Part shown: positions 1 through 8,514 of the stretch, one piece after another
Layout: the number at the start of each line of letters is the position of its first letter
Numbering within the stretch: position 1 is the first letter of the stretch
DNA from: CAIYRG01 sp963747255
Lineage (GTDB): Bacteria; Pseudomonadota; Alphaproteobacteria; Micropepsales; Micropepsaceae
Reading direction: 5' to 3'
NCBI GenBank assembly: GCA_963747255.1
Contig: CAVVEG010000018.1
Span: 434,001-498,000 of the forward strand
DNA: 64,000 bases
Made by a program: the position numbers and the translations under genes
The notes under the pieces: model-generated
Told to the model about the DNA's origin: nothing
The model's database searches: none
What the model saw: only the letters and a program-made list of their open reading frames with translations

Positions 1-189
1 CACCAGCCGCCTGTCGTGATAGGTGACGCCGGTCAATCCGCGGATACCCTTGATGCAGAATGCTCCCTTTGAGTAAGGGTGCTCCGGATTGGGCGCGACA
101 TTGGTCACGCGGCCGTCGGTCAGGGTGAGCAGCGCTCCGCAGTGTGCTGAGCATTCCGCGCAGGTCGTCGGTACTTCGATGCGCGTCAC
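1..189 (-). CDS. Molybdopterin oxidoreductase, N-terminal fragment (runs off the left edge)
   Basis: The first 63 codons of a gene that leaves the window. The product begins VTRIEVPTTCAECSAHCGAL and has Cys spaced C-x2-C-x3-C-x27-C. This is the [4Fe-4S] motif at the start of bis-MGD molybdenum oxidoreductases of the DMSO-reductase superfamily (formate dehydrogenase, nitrate reductase and relatives); the FCIKG context after the last Cys is typical. There is no Tat signal before the cluster, so this form is probably cytoplasmic or carried by a partner. The GTG start overlaps the TGA stop of the upstream PQQ dehydrogenase gene as GTGA, so translation is probably coupled. The substrate cannot be told from this fragment. 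Confidence 0.8.
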   Translation of the reverse strand, partial: MTRIEVPTTCAECSAHCGALLTLTDGRVTNVAPNPEHPYSKGAFCIKGIRGLTGVTYHDRRLV

Positions 190-1868
190 TGCTCTTGCAG
201 CCTGAACGTCCAGAGCGAACCTATGTGCGGTGAATCCTTCAGAACGGGATGGTTGCGCGCATAAACGCCACCAATTCCGCTGGTCACCGTCACATACTGA
301 TTGCCGTCCTTTTCCCACGTGACCGGCTGGCCGATGATTCCGGACGGCGTTTTGAACTGCCACAGAATGTTCCCGCTGTCTGCGTCCAGAGCAATGAATT
401 CGCCGGTCAGTTCCCCGGTGAACACCAGCCCGCCCGCGGTTACGAGCGTGCCGGCATAGTTCGGCTCAGGGAATCCCGTCTGCCATCTGGCCTGACCGGT
501 CATGGGATCGATCGCCTTCAGATAACCGCGCGGATCGGGATCCGGCAGGATGTTCTTCACCTTCACCGTATTGCCGCCGCTGCGGTCTCCGGCCTGCAGA
601 TTCCCGACCTGATCGACCGGCAGAGGCTCATATTCCGCGCCGATATTGAACGTGTTCACATAAGCGAGGCCGGTCTCCGGGCTGAATGACATCGGGAACC
701 AGTTCGTGCCGCCTGCGATAAACGGCCAGGTCTGGATGTGTGCGACATGATCGAGAATCTGCTTGGTTGAATCCGACCACACGGGGCGGCCGTTCTTCAT
801 GTCCACGCGGTCGGCCCAGGTTACTTTGACATATTTGTTGGCCGCCAGAAGTTCCCCGGTGGCCCGGTCCAGCACATAGAAAAAGCCGTTGCGCGCCGCC
901 TGCATCACGACTTTGCGCGACTGACCGCCGATATTCAGATCCGCGAGCACCAGCGCGTTGACATTGTCGTGGTCGAAGGGATCGTTGGGCGAGGTCTGGT
1001 AGTGCCAGACGATCTCACCGGTTTGCGGCTTCAGCGCGAGAATGCTGTCCGTGTAAAGATTATCGCCTTTGCGGTCGAGCGGATTCCAGGGCGACGGATT
1101 CCCGGTTCCCCAGTAAACCAGATCGAGCTGCGGGTCGTAGGAGCCGGTGGTCCAGGTGCTGCCGCCGCTGGCCTTCGCCGCATCGTCGGGCCAGGTATCT
1201 GCGCCAGGCTCGCCGGGGCGGGGCACGGTGTAGCGCCGCCACAGGCGCGTGCCGGTCGCGGGGTCGTAGCCGTCGATATAGCCGCGAATGCTGAACTCCG
1301 AGCCCGCAACGCCGACGATCACGACGCCATTGGCGATCAGCGGCGCGCCGGTCATGGCGATGCCTTCGTTTGTGTCTCCGGCGCGGACCACCCAGACCTG
1401 TTCTCCGGTCTTCGCGTCCAGCGCCTGGACACGACCGTCCAGCAGTGTGCGGTAGAACCTGCCATTGTAGAGAGCGCCGCCGCGATTGACGATGCCGCAG
1501 CACACCACCTTCACGGTCTCCTCCGGATAGGTGACGGTGGACTTCCAGATTTCTTTTCCCGTGGCAGCGTCCAGCGCGACGGTCTTGTCGTGGCTGGTGA
1601 TGTACATGACGCCGTTCATCACAAGCGGCTGGGATTCTTCGCCCTTGTCGCTGTCGAGATTATAGGACCATGCCGGGACAAGGTGGCTGACGGTTTGGCG
1701 GTCGATCTGCTTCAGCGGACTGAAGCGCTGATGGCTGTAACTCATCCCGTAAGTGAGAATGCTGTCGGGGGATTCGGCGGCGTTTTTCAGATCGCTGTCG
1801 GTTTGCGCCAGCGCGCCACCGGCGGTGACCAGCGCCAGCGATGCTGCAAGCAGATGAAGACGCTTCAT
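186..1868 (-). CDS. PQQ-dependent alcohol dehydrogenase, methanol/ethanol family, periplasmic
   Basis: A 560-residue exported quinoprotein. The chosen ATG at 1868 has GGGAGAG just upstream and gives a clean signal peptide (MKRLHLLAASLALVTAGGALA); an in-frame start at 1907 would add 13 residues before it. The body is an eight-bladed PQQ propeller with repeated 'ALDAATGKEIW', 'ALDAKTGEQVW' and 'ALDADSGNILW' tryptophan-docking motifs. A vicinal Cys pair (VCCGIVNRG) is the disulfide that sits over PQQ, and RRYTVPRPGEPGADTWP is diagnostic of the family. There is no C-terminal haem c motif, so this is the simple quinoprotein type. Where relatives often have ALDPDTG this protein has ALKPQTG (see findings). 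It is divergent from the iorA-like gene, across 143 bp that must hold both promoters. Confidence 0.9.
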   Translation of the reverse strand: MKRLHLLAASLALVTAGGALAQTDSDLKNAAESPDSILTYGMSYSHQRFSPLKQIDRQTVSHLVPAWSYNLDSDKGEESQPLVMNGVMYITSHDKTVALDAATGKEIWKSTVTYPEETVKVVCCGIVNRGGALYNGRFYRTLLDGRVQALDAKTGEQVWVVRAGDTNEGIAMTGAPLIANGVVIVGVAGSEFSIRGYIDGYDPATGTRLWRRYTVPRPGEPGADTWPDDAAKASGGSTWTTGSYDPQLDLVYWGTGNPSPWNPLDRKGDNLYTDSILALKPQTGEIVWHYQTSPNDPFDHDNVNALVLADLNIGGQSRKVVMQAARNGFFYVLDRATGELLAANKYVKVTWADRVDMKNGRPVWSDSTKQILDHVAHIQTWPFIAGGTNWFPMSFSPETGLAYVNTFNIGAEYEPLPVDQVGNLQAGDRSGGNTVKVKNILPDPDPRGYLKAIDPMTGQARWQTGFPEPNYAGTLVTAGGLVFTGELTGEFIALDADSGNILWQFKTPSGIIGQPVTWEKDGNQYVTVTSGIGGVYARNHPVLKDSPHIGSLWTFRLQEQ

Positions 1869-2011
1869 TTTTCTCTCCCATGACCCGACGGCAACGCGGG
1901 CGGGCAAATTACCCTTGCGCCGTCGCGACGGAAAGTCCCGGAATTTCGCAACAATGCGATTTGCTTTCAGGGCAGTGGCCGGGACTTCGTCCTGCGTGCT
2001 AGACTCGCAGA

Positions 2012-2479
2012 ATGGCTGAGCGGCTCTCTCTCAACGTGAACGGCGCCACCCACGCGATCGAGGTCGATGACCCGGCGATGCCGCTGCTTTATGCGCTGCG
2101 CGACGAATTGGGAATGAACAATCCGCGCTTTGGCTGCGGACTCGGGCAGTGCGGCGCCTGCACGGTTCACCTCGATGGAAAGCCGGTGCGGTCCTGTCAG
2201 GTGCCGGTCTCTGCGGCGACATCGGCCAGGGTGGTTACGCTTGCGGCGCTCGGCACGCCGGACAAGCCGCATCCGCTGCAGACCGCCTGGGTCGAAGAGC
2301 AGGTCAATCAGTGCGCCTATTGCATCAATGGCTGGATCATGACCGCAGCGGCACTGCTGGCCGAAAACCCGAGGCCGAGCGACGCGGAGATCAAGCGCGC
2401 ATTGACGCCTTTGATCTGCCGGTGCGGCACGCATCGCGCGGCGCTGCGTGCCGTCAAGCGCGCGGCAGGGACGCTGTAG
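2012..2479 (+). CDS. (2Fe-2S)-binding small subunit of a molybdenum hydroxylase (IorA-like)
   Basis: 155 residues with the two [2Fe-2S] domains of the xanthine oxidase family small subunit. The N-terminal plant-type cluster is in FGCGLGQCGACTVHLDGKPV with a later RSC. The C-terminal four-helix cluster is in QCAYCINGWIM and ICRCGTHRA. Length and order match isoquinoline 1-oxidoreductase alpha and aldehyde dehydrogenase small subunits. It passes electrons from the molybdenum subunit to an acceptor, probably a cytochrome. The molybdenum subunit follows 5 bp downstream. There is no FAD subunit nearby, which also fits the Ior type rather than a three-subunit xanthine dehydrogenase. Confidence 0.9.
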   Translation: MAERLSLNVNGATHAIEVDDPAMPLLYALRDELGMNNPRFGCGLGQCGACTVHLDGKPVRSCQVPVSAATSARVVTLAALGTPDKPHPLQTAWVEEQVNQCAYCINGWIMTAAALLAENPRPSDAEIKRALTPLICRCGTHRAALRAVKRAAGTL

Positions 2480-2484
2480 ATCCC

Positions 2485-4755
2485 ATGGGCGAAGTTTCCG
2501 GAATCCCGATGAACCGCCGCGCATTTCTTGCCGCCTCCGGAGCGCTGGTGGTCGGGTTCTCCAGCGGTCATGCAGAAGCCGATGCGATTCGGCCGGCTGC
2601 CACCAAGCCTGCGCTGACGCCCGATCAACTCGATTCCTGGCTGGCGATCGAACCGGATGGAGCCGTCACCGTGTTCTATGGCCGCATCGATGGCGGGCAG
2701 GGACTGGAAGTCTCAATCGCGCAGATGGTGGCCGAAGAGCTCGACGTGCCGTTTGGGCGCGTGCAGATGGTGATCAGCGATACGGCGCGTACGGTCAATA
2801 TGGGGGGCGCCTCCGGAGCGCTTGGCGTTTCGCGCAGCGGGATGCAACTGCGCGGCTGCGCGGCCGAGGCGCGGCGGCTTCTGGTCGAGGCGGCCGGGAA
2901 AGAGCTCGGGCTTGCTCCGGAACAGCTCACCGTCAGCGATGGCGTGGTGCATGCGGTTTCAAATCCGGCGCAAAAGATTTCCTATGCCGAGTTGATCGGC
3001 GGCCGCTACTTCGCATCGCGCATCGAGTGGAATGGCAAATACGGCAATGCGCTGGAGGTGTCCGGTCACGCCGGGCTCAAACCGTACACCGAATTCAAAG
3101 TCATCGGAAAGTCGATCCGCCGCAAGGATCTGCCGAAGAAGGTCTTCGGACAACTCGACATGGTTGCCGATATGCGGCTGCCCGGGATGCTGCATGGGCG
3201 GATGATCCGGCCGGCCGTGGCAGGTGCGGTCCCGGTCTCCGTCGATGAAGCTTCGATCCGGGACGTTCCGGGCGCTCAGGTGGTCTGGATCAAAAATTTT
3301 CTGGCCGTCGTGGCGCCGAAGGAATGGAACGCGATCCGGGCCGCGCAGGAACTGCGCGTGACATGGTCCGAATCGCATCCGGATTTCCCGGGTAATGACG
3401 GATTGCATGAACACATCCGCAACGCGCCTGTCATCAAGCGCTTTATCCAGGCGGAGAACGGACATGTCGAAGACGGCCTGAAGGAGGCGGTCCGGATTAT
3501 CGAGGGCGAATACGAATATCCGACGCAGTCACATGCGAGCACGGGACCCGGTTGTGGTCTGGCGGATGTCATGGACGGTGAAGCGACCATCTGGACCAGC
3601 ACGCAGAAGCCGCATTATGCGCGCGACGGAGTCGCCAAACTGCTGGGCCTGCCGACTGAAAAAGTGCGGGCCATCTGGATGTTCGGTACGGGCTCCTATG
3701 GCCGCAACGACCAGGGCGATGCGACCGCAGATGCCGCCGTTCTGTCACAGCATCTGAAGCGCCCCGTGCGGGTGCAGTATATGCGCCATGAAGGGCTCGC
3801 CTGGGATCCGAAAGGGACGGCCTCGGTGAACCGGAGCCGGGCGGGTATCGGCGCTGACGGCAGGGTGATTGCGTACGAGAATATCAGCAAGGCGTTTTCG
3901 CGCCTGGACACCGCCACAAATGAGGGCAAGCCGGCCCATGTTCTCGCCGGCCATCTGCTTGGCGTGCCGCTTGAACCCGAATTGTCGTTCGAGATTCCGG
4001 TTGCTTCCTACACGTTCGACCACAAAAGGCTGGGCTGGGAGATCATTCCCCCGCTGATGGCGCGCGCCTCACCGCTGCGCACCACCCATCTGCGCGACCC
4101 CTATGGCCCGCCGATTCTGTTCGGCAGCGAGTCCTTTATCGACGAAGTTGCCGCCACGACAGGCGCCGATCCGGTGCAGTTCCGGCTGCGCTATCTGACC
4201 CATCCGCGTGACCGTGACGCGGTTCGCGTGGCGGCGGAAAAATCCGGCTGGGACGAAAGGCCTTCACCGCGCGGTGAAGGCCGAAATGCGGCGGTTGCAA
4301 CCGGCCGGGGCATCGCGTTCCGGCGTCATTTCGATACCTTCATTGCACTGGTCGCGGAGATAAGAGTGCACCGGGATAGCGGTGTGATTGAGGTGGTGCG
4401 CTATGTCTGCGCGCATGACAACGGGCTGATCGTCAATCCGGAGACTTTGCGCCACGTGATCGAACGGCAACTGGTCTATGGCACCAGCCGTGCTCTGTTC
4501 GAAGAAGTGCGTTTTGACGATCAAATGGTGACCAGCGTTGACTGGATCAGCTATCCGGTGCTGCACATGGATGCGATTCCGCAAATCATTGAAGTGCATC
4601 TGATTGAACGGCCCGAAGCCGCGCCGTCCGGGGCGGCAGAAATGGCCCTGGGGCTGGTTCCCGCGGCAATCGGAAATGCGGTGTTCGACGCGACCGGTGT
4701 TCGACTGCGCCGCGTGCCCTTCACGCCGGAGCGGGTCAAAAAGGCCCTGGCCTGA
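2485..4755 (+). CDS. Molybdopterin-binding large subunit of a molybdenum hydroxylase (IorB/aldehyde oxidase-like)
   Basis: 756 residues counted from ATG 2485; an in-frame ATG at 2509 starts exactly at a Tat-like signal (MNRRAFLAASGALVVGFSSG), so the mature protein is periplasmic. MPT-binding segments include GRIDGGQGLEVSIAQ, NMGGASGALGVSRSG, FGTGSYGRNDQGDA and PEAAPSGAAEMALGL. The last keeps a Glu where the family has its catalytic GE. With the [2Fe-2S] subunit upstream it should hydroxylate an aldehyde or N-heterocycle; the substrate is not readable. Two oddities: codons around 4259-4282 lie in a perfect palindrome, and the TGA stop sits inside a dispersed repeat that starts at about 4754. 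Confidence 0.87.
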   Translation: MGEVSGIPMNRRAFLAASGALVVGFSSGHAEADAIRPAATKPALTPDQLDSWLAIEPDGAVTVFYGRIDGGQGLEVSIAQMVAEELDVPFGRVQMVISDTARTVNMGGASGALGVSRSGMQLRGCAAEARRLLVEAAGKELGLAPEQLTVSDGVVHAVSNPAQKISYAELIGGRYFASRIEWNGKYGNALEVSGHAGLKPYTEFKVIGKSIRRKDLPKKVFGQLDMVADMRLPGMLHGRMIRPAVAGAVPVSVDEASIRDVPGAQVVWIKNFLAVVAPKEWNAIRAAQELRVTWSESHPDFPGNDGLHEHIRNAPVIKRFIQAENGHVEDGLKEAVRIIEGEYEYPTQSHASTGPGCGLADVMDGEATIWTSTQKPHYARDGVAKLLGLPTEKVRAIWMFGTGSYGRNDQGDATADAAVLSQHLKRPVRVQYMRHEGLAWDPKGTASVNRSRAGIGADGRVIAYENISKAFSRLDTATNEGKPAHVLAGHLLGVPLEPELSFEIPVASYTFDHKRLGWEIIPPLMARASPLRTTHLRDPYGPPILFGSESFIDEVAATTGADPVQFRLRYLTHPRDRDAVRVAAEKSGWDERPSPRGEGRNAAVATGRGIAFRRHFDTFIALVAEIRVHRDSGVIEVVRYVCAHDNGLIVNPETLRHVIERQLVYGTSRALFEEVRFDDQMVTSVDWISYPVLHMDAIPQIIEVHLIERPEAAPSGAAEMALGLVPAAIGNAVFDATGVRLRRVPFTPERVKKALA
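4259..4282. repeat. 24-bp perfect palindrome inside the molybdenum hydroxylase gene
   Basis: GGCCTTCACCGC is followed at once by its exact reverse complement, with no spacer. In frame it encodes RPSPRGEG, a low-complexity turn between two conserved helical segments. Peptides of this SPRGEG kind are what results when an intergenic palindromic element inserts into a gene in frame. I infer a captured mobile palindrome, but no second copy is visible in this window. Confidence 0.6.
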
Positions 4756-4828
4756 AGCATTTTCCGCCGAAGTGGCCGACACTTCGGCGAAGAAAATGCG
4801 GCAATCCAAATGAGTTAGAGCGGCCTTC
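4754..4828. repeat. Dispersed palindromic repeat, copy 1
   Basis: Contains GCATTTTCCGCCGAAGTGG, a short spacer, then CACTTCGGCG-AA-GAAAATGC, forming a long imperfect hairpin, followed by GGCAATCCAAATGAGTT-GAGCGGC-TTCC. Two more copies lie at 41481 and 41585. The match to copy 2 begins at GCCTGAAGC, so the TGA stop of the upstream gene lies within the repeat. REP-like elements of this type are known between genes in Alphaproteobacteria. Confidence 0.85.
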
Positions 4829-4846
4829 CCGCTCCGGAGTTTAAAA

Positions 4847-4878
4847 CCCCGGCCGCCGCAGCAAGGCGGCGACCGGGG
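4847..4878 (-). terminator. Probable terminator hairpin for the regulator/small-peptide operon
   Basis: CCCCGGCCGCCGC, a short loop, and GGCGGCGACCGGGG pair nearly perfectly. Read on the minus strand the hairpin is followed by TTTTAAAC, a short T-run. It lies about 70 bp after the stop of the 31-residue ORF. It could also serve the plus-strand gene, but no T-run follows on that side. Confidence 0.55.
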
Positions 4879-4945
4879 AAACGACGGCTCGGCACGAGCA
4901 GGAGGAGGGATCGCGCCGTAACCGCCAGTTCTCAAAATGCCGGTC

Positions 4946-5041
4946 TCAGGATGCCGGCCGCGAAGCAAGCGCGAGCATCGCGAGAATCGCCAAAATCAGA
5001 ATAGCCCAAATCGTGCGGTCGGAGTGTGTGTCACTAGTCAT
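4946..5041 (-). CDS. Small single-pass membrane peptide, 31 residues
   Basis: A short ORF starting 18 bp after the Crp/Fnr-family gene stops. The ATG at 5041 has GGAAGGA upstream at good spacing. The product has a polar start (MTSDTHSDR), then one hydrophobic helix (TIWAILILAILAMLALAS), then RPAS. This fits a small inner-membrane peptide. It probably shares the regulator's transcript and is followed by a terminator-like hairpin. No homologue is recognised and the function is unknown. Evidence is the Shine-Dalgarno site, the operon position and the coherent transmembrane segment; conservation is untested. Confidence 0.55.
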   Translation of the reverse strand: MTSDTHSDRTIWAILILAILAMLALASRPAS

Positions 5042-5059
5042 CTGCAGGGTTCCTTCCGG

Positions 5060-5773
5060 TCAGACTTGCGACTGAAGAAGCGCGTGGTCGAGCACCATCA
5101 ACCCGCCGTCGCTCGTGCGCATGATCGCGCCGGTATTTTCGAGATCACGCAGCCCGCTCACGACCAGTTCGCGCGGCGCGTCGATGCGTTCGCCGACATC
5201 GCGGCTGGAGAACGGGAGCGCAATTTCGCCGGACTGGGCGGCGCGATCTGCGATACGAAGCAGGAATTCGGCGATGCGCTCTTTGGCTGTGCGTTCTTCC
5301 GCCGCTGCGGCTTCGCTGCGGGACGGCACTGGTTCGGCGGTCAGCGTCGTGATCGAACGCCGGAAAGAGGGGATAGCGTCGCAAATCTCGTCCACATGTC
5401 CACGCCGGTACGCGGTAACTGTGCAATCGGCAGTCGCTTCGGCGTTGAGGATTTCGGTGGGGCGATGGACGACGCCAAAGAATTCGCCTGGCAGGCGGAA
5501 ATCGACAATGTGCCGCTTTCCATTGGGCAGATTGCGCCATAACGCGACGACGCCCGACACCACGCGGTAAACGGCGTTGGCATTTCCGCCCGCGCTGAAG
5601 ATCGTGGTGCCTTTGGCAAAGTTCAGCATGGCTCCGAGCCCGCGCAGCAGAAATTCGACCTCATGTTTCGCGGCCGCATTCGCCGGAGGCTGTTTCGCTG
5701 CGGCGAGTGCGTTCAACACGACAGTCGGATTGACCAGCGGAGTTCCGTATTCGATTCGGGCCCAGGCGTTCAT
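5060..5773 (-). CDS. Crp/Fnr-family transcriptional regulator
   Basis: 237 residues from ATG 5773, which has GAGGAAA seven bases upstream (an upstream in-frame start at 5812 lacks this). The N-terminal cyclic-nucleotide-binding-type beta-roll includes 'FAKGTTIFSAGGNANAVYRV' and 'GKRHIVDFRLPGEFFGV'. A long dimer helix with AKERIAEFLLRIADR follows, then a winged helix (LPFSSRDVGERIDAPRELV), the FNR/FixK-type arrangement. It lacks the N-terminal Cys cluster of a true FNR oxygen sensor, so it is FixK-like. It is divergent from the DMT transporter gene across 156 bp; an 8-bp TTGCGCAA palindrome lies there. I cannot assign the ligand. Confidence 0.88.
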   Translation of the reverse strand: MNAWARIEYGTPLVNPTVVLNALAAAKQPPANAAAKHEVEFLLRGLGAMLNFAKGTTIFSAGGNANAVYRVVSGVVALWRNLPNGKRHIVDFRLPGEFFGVVHRPTEILNAEATADCTVTAYRRGHVDEICDAIPSFRRSITTLTAEPVPSRSEAAAAEERTAKERIAEFLLRIADRAAQSGEIALPFSSRDVGERIDAPRELVVSGLRDLENTGAIMRTSDGGLMVLDHALLQSQV

Positions 5774-5929
5774 TCCAATTTCCTCGCGGATTGCGCGGAA
5801 ACAATTGCGCAAAACGCAGGCGCGCGAAATGCGTAGTGATGCTTAAGCAATTTCCCTTAGTCTCGCTGAACCGGTTTCCGGCATTCCGATAACGGTTGAC
5901 CGGATCGAAGCGCCAAGCGCAGATGGCTC

Positions 5930-6847
5930 ATGCTTTGGATCATGTTTGCGCTTCTCGGGCCGGTCTCCTGGGGGGCATCGACCCACATCGACAAATATCT
6001 GGTTGAGCGATATTTCAAGCACAGCGACACTGCGGTGCTGATGGTCTTCACCGCGATCGTGAGCGTAATCGCGCTGCCGCTGATCTGGCTGTTTCAGCCT
6101 TCGGTCATTCTGCTTTCATATGCTGAAGCGGGAATCGTGGCGTTGTCGGGCGCGATGTATATGGGCGCGATGCTGTTCTACCTGCGCGCCGTGCAGTCGG
6201 ACGAGGCTTCCGTCGTCGCGCCCCTGTTCCAGTTTTCCACGGTGTTCACGCTGATCCTCGCCTATCTTTTTCTGCACGAAGTCCTGACATGGGCGCAACT
6301 CGGCGGGGTTGCGCTGATACTTGCGGGCGCCGTTGCGGTTTCCATGCATGGACGCAGTTTCATGCGGCAATTCAAACTGCGGCTGCTTTTGCTGATGGCG
6401 GCATCCACTCTGATTCTCGCGCTCTCGGCCGTGCTGTTCAAACTTTTCGCAGTTCAGACGGGATTTTGGAGCACCACATTCTGGATGTTCGTGGGCGAGG
6501 CGGCATTCGGCGCGGGAATCCTCTGCGTGCCGGCCCGACTGCGCGAATTTCTGGACCTGTTCATGCGCAGTCCCGGCGCGGTGATGGGCATCAATGCGGC
6601 CAATGAGCTGATGAATTTGGGCGGAGGATTGGCCGTACGCTTCGCGTTGCTGCTGTCGCCCGTCGCACTGGTTTCCGCGATTTCGTCCACAACCACCTTA
6701 TTCGTATTTCTTTTCGGGGTGCTGCTGACTCAGTTCTTCCCGAAGCTGGGGCGCGAAGACCTGTCCGCACGCAACCTGCTGCAAAAGGGAATCAGCGCCA
6801 TTCTGGTGACCGGCGGCGTGTTGCTGGCAAACAGCGGCTCGCTTTGA
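5930..6847 (+). CDS. EamA/DMT-family transporter
   Basis: 305 residues with about ten hydrophobic helices and no signal peptide. It has the drug/metabolite transporter pattern of two five-helix repeats, each ending in an EamA-like segment: FLHEVLTWAQLGGVALILAG near residues 110-135, and the C-terminal end near LLQKGISAILVTGGVLL. It acts in the inner membrane and probably exports a small metabolite of unknown identity. ATG 5930 was chosen; ATG 5942 is an alternative four residues in. It converges with the cytochrome gene at 6853, with only 5 bp between the stops. Confidence 0.85.
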   Translation: MLWIMFALLGPVSWGASTHIDKYLVERYFKHSDTAVLMVFTAIVSVIALPLIWLFQPSVILLSYAEAGIVALSGAMYMGAMLFYLRAVQSDEASVVAPLFQFSTVFTLILAYLFLHEVLTWAQLGGVALILAGAVAVSMHGRSFMRQFKLRLLLLMAASTLILALSAVLFKLFAVQTGFWSTTFWMFVGEAAFGAGILCVPARLREFLDLFMRSPGAVMGINAANELMNLGGGLAVRFALLLSPVALVSAISSTTTLFVFLFGVLLTQFFPKLGREDLSARNLLQKGISAILVTGGVLLANSGSL

Positions 6848-6852
6848 CGCGA

Positions 6853-7161
6853 TCATGGCTGGCCGTAATTGGCCGCGAGATAATCGACGATCTTTGCCGC
6901 GTCGGTTTGGGAAATCGGCGCGCCATAAGCATTGATCATCTTGTTGACTTCCGCCGTCCATACCTGACGGTTCATGAAGGGCGAATTGAGCGGAATGTAA
7001 TCAACGCTGTGACAGCCGGAGCATATGCCTTCGACCGTGTCGCGGCCGGGCGCATCCTTCAACGCGATGGCTCTCTCCGCGGCAATAGCCGCCGGCGCGG
7101 CCAGCATCAGCAGAACAATTGCAGCGCCGATTTTTTTCATGCGGGGTCTGGCCGTTATCAT
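6853..7161 (-). CDS. Small periplasmic cytochrome c (SorB-like subunit)
   Basis: 102 residues with a signal peptide (MKKIGAAIVLLMLAAPAAIA from residue 8) and one haem c site, CSGCH, in VEGICSGCHSVDYIPLN. A Met in 'NRQVWTAEVNKMINAYGAP' could be the distal ligand. The ATG at 7161 overlaps the stop of the upstream molybdenum enzyme as ATGA, so the two are translated together. This pairing is that of the SorAB sulfite dehydrogenase, in which the cytochrome subunit takes electrons from the molybdenum subunit. ATG 7140 is the alternative start and begins directly at the signal peptide. Confidence 0.88.
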   Translation of the reverse strand: MITARPRMKKIGAAIVLLMLAAPAAIAAERAIALKDAPGRDTVEGICSGCHSVDYIPLNSPFMNRQVWTAEVNKMINAYGAPISQTDAAKIVDYLAANYGQP

Positions 7162-8385
7162 ACGATCACGATGGTTGTGGCGCGCACGACATTGTTGTGA
7201 TAGCCGGCGCCATTGAAGATCAAAGTTTCGGTCTGCGTCTCGCCCAGGCGGTTACTGGCCTTGGCGAGTATGCTCTGCGACCCGGCAGCACCCGCAGTAA
7301 AGCGGTAAGTCCAGGGGCGGAAGACGAACCGTCCCGGATCTTCACCGAGTGTCGCCTCGTTCCAGGTCTTGCCTCTGTCGGTCGAAACCGCAACCGAACG
7401 GATTCCGTAACCACCATCCCAGGCCAGGCCCGTCACGGTGACCGGTTCGCCGGAACGAAAGCGCGCACCCTCCGCGGGACCGGTGATCAGTGAGTTGACC
7501 ACCATTTCCGTAATCGGAGTGGTCATCTCGTTTTCCTGGCTGGCGAAGCGCTGCACCGTCGGGAACAGGCCGGTCGGGATGCGATACGCGCCGCGCATCC
7601 AGAAGCCGTCAAACGGCTTCATCACCGGCTCGATCGAAACCAGATGTTTCATCCAGTAGGTGCCCGTCCAGCCGGGCACGATCAGGCGCGCGGGGTAACC
7701 GTTCAAATAGGGCAGGGGCGCGCCATTCATCTCAAGCGCGACGATGGTGTTTTCATCCATCGCTTTGGAAGCGGGTAAGCTTTTCTGGAAATCCGGTGTG
7801 GTGGTCAGTACGGGGCCATCGGCGCCGTTGAACACGACTTCGACTATGCCGGGTTTGATTCCGGCTTTTGCGAGGATGTCCTTGACCCGCGGACCGCGCC
7901 ATCGCGCACTGCCCATGGCGCCGAGGCCCCATTGAACGCCCGGCACATGAGGGTCCGACAGGCCGCGCCGGTTGCCCGAGCACTGGCACACCGCGGGTAG
8001 TTCAACCTGCTCGTAATTCTGTTGCAGATCCTGAAAGCTCAACTGCAGCGGAGTGGCCACGCCCTCCCCGGTAACGGCAATCCGGAATTGCTGAATGTCA
8101 ATCTGCGGTGGAATTCCGGCGAGGTGATAGCGGACGAAAAACAGGTCGTTGGGTGTGAACAGTGTCGCAAAGGCGGACAGGGGGGACTTCATAGTTTGGC
8201 GGCCGCGCCGTCAACTCGATCAAAGGGCGCTTGCCTGGAAGGGTTCCCATCCGGGCGACGCCGTACGCGCCGGTGGGCAATCCGGAAGTGAGCGGAACGG
8301 GCTCAGCACCAAAGGCGCTCAGCGATGCGAGTGCAGGCAGCGCCGCGGCGCCACCCAGTGTCTCGAGAAATCGCCGGCGGTGCAT
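7158..8385 (-). CDS. Sulfite oxidase-family molybdenum enzyme (SorA-like), frameshifted
   Basis: A periplasmic Mo-MPT enzyme read in two frames. The first (from 8385, with GGAGA before ATG) gives a Tat signal, MHRRRFLETLGGAAALPALA, and continues to TARPPNYEV. The second (to 7158) continues PLSAFATLFTPNDLFFVRY and the whole oxidoreductase. It has the molybdenum-ligand Cys in VCQCSGNRRG, the substrate-pocket GYPARLIVPGWTGTYWMKH, and a C-terminal dimerisation domain ending near 'FNGAGYHNNVVRA'. The frames join at six Gs (8180-8185); five would give one 408-residue protein. This is likely a sequencing error, otherwise a pseudogene or an untargeted shorter product from 8192. Sulfite is the natural guess, but many homologues have unknown substrates. 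Confidence 0.82.
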
Positions 8386-8514
8386 GGGGTCTCCATGAGG
8401 AATTTACAATCGAAGTTCGTAAAACGAAGCTGAACAGGCTGCAAGGCGCAATTGGCCGTTCCATTGGCGGATTCTGCGAAAAGCGCGCTAAAACTAAGCC
8501 GGGTTGTCAAATCG

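Noticed and set aside
969..1883. Long plus-strand frame opposite the PQQ dehydrogenase
   Set aside because: It is antisense to a well-marked quinoprotein and has a biased composition.
5774..5929. FNR/FixK box upstream of the Crp/Fnr-family gene
   Set aside because: I looked for TTGAT-N4-ATCAA and found none; only a short TTGCGCAA palindrome is present.
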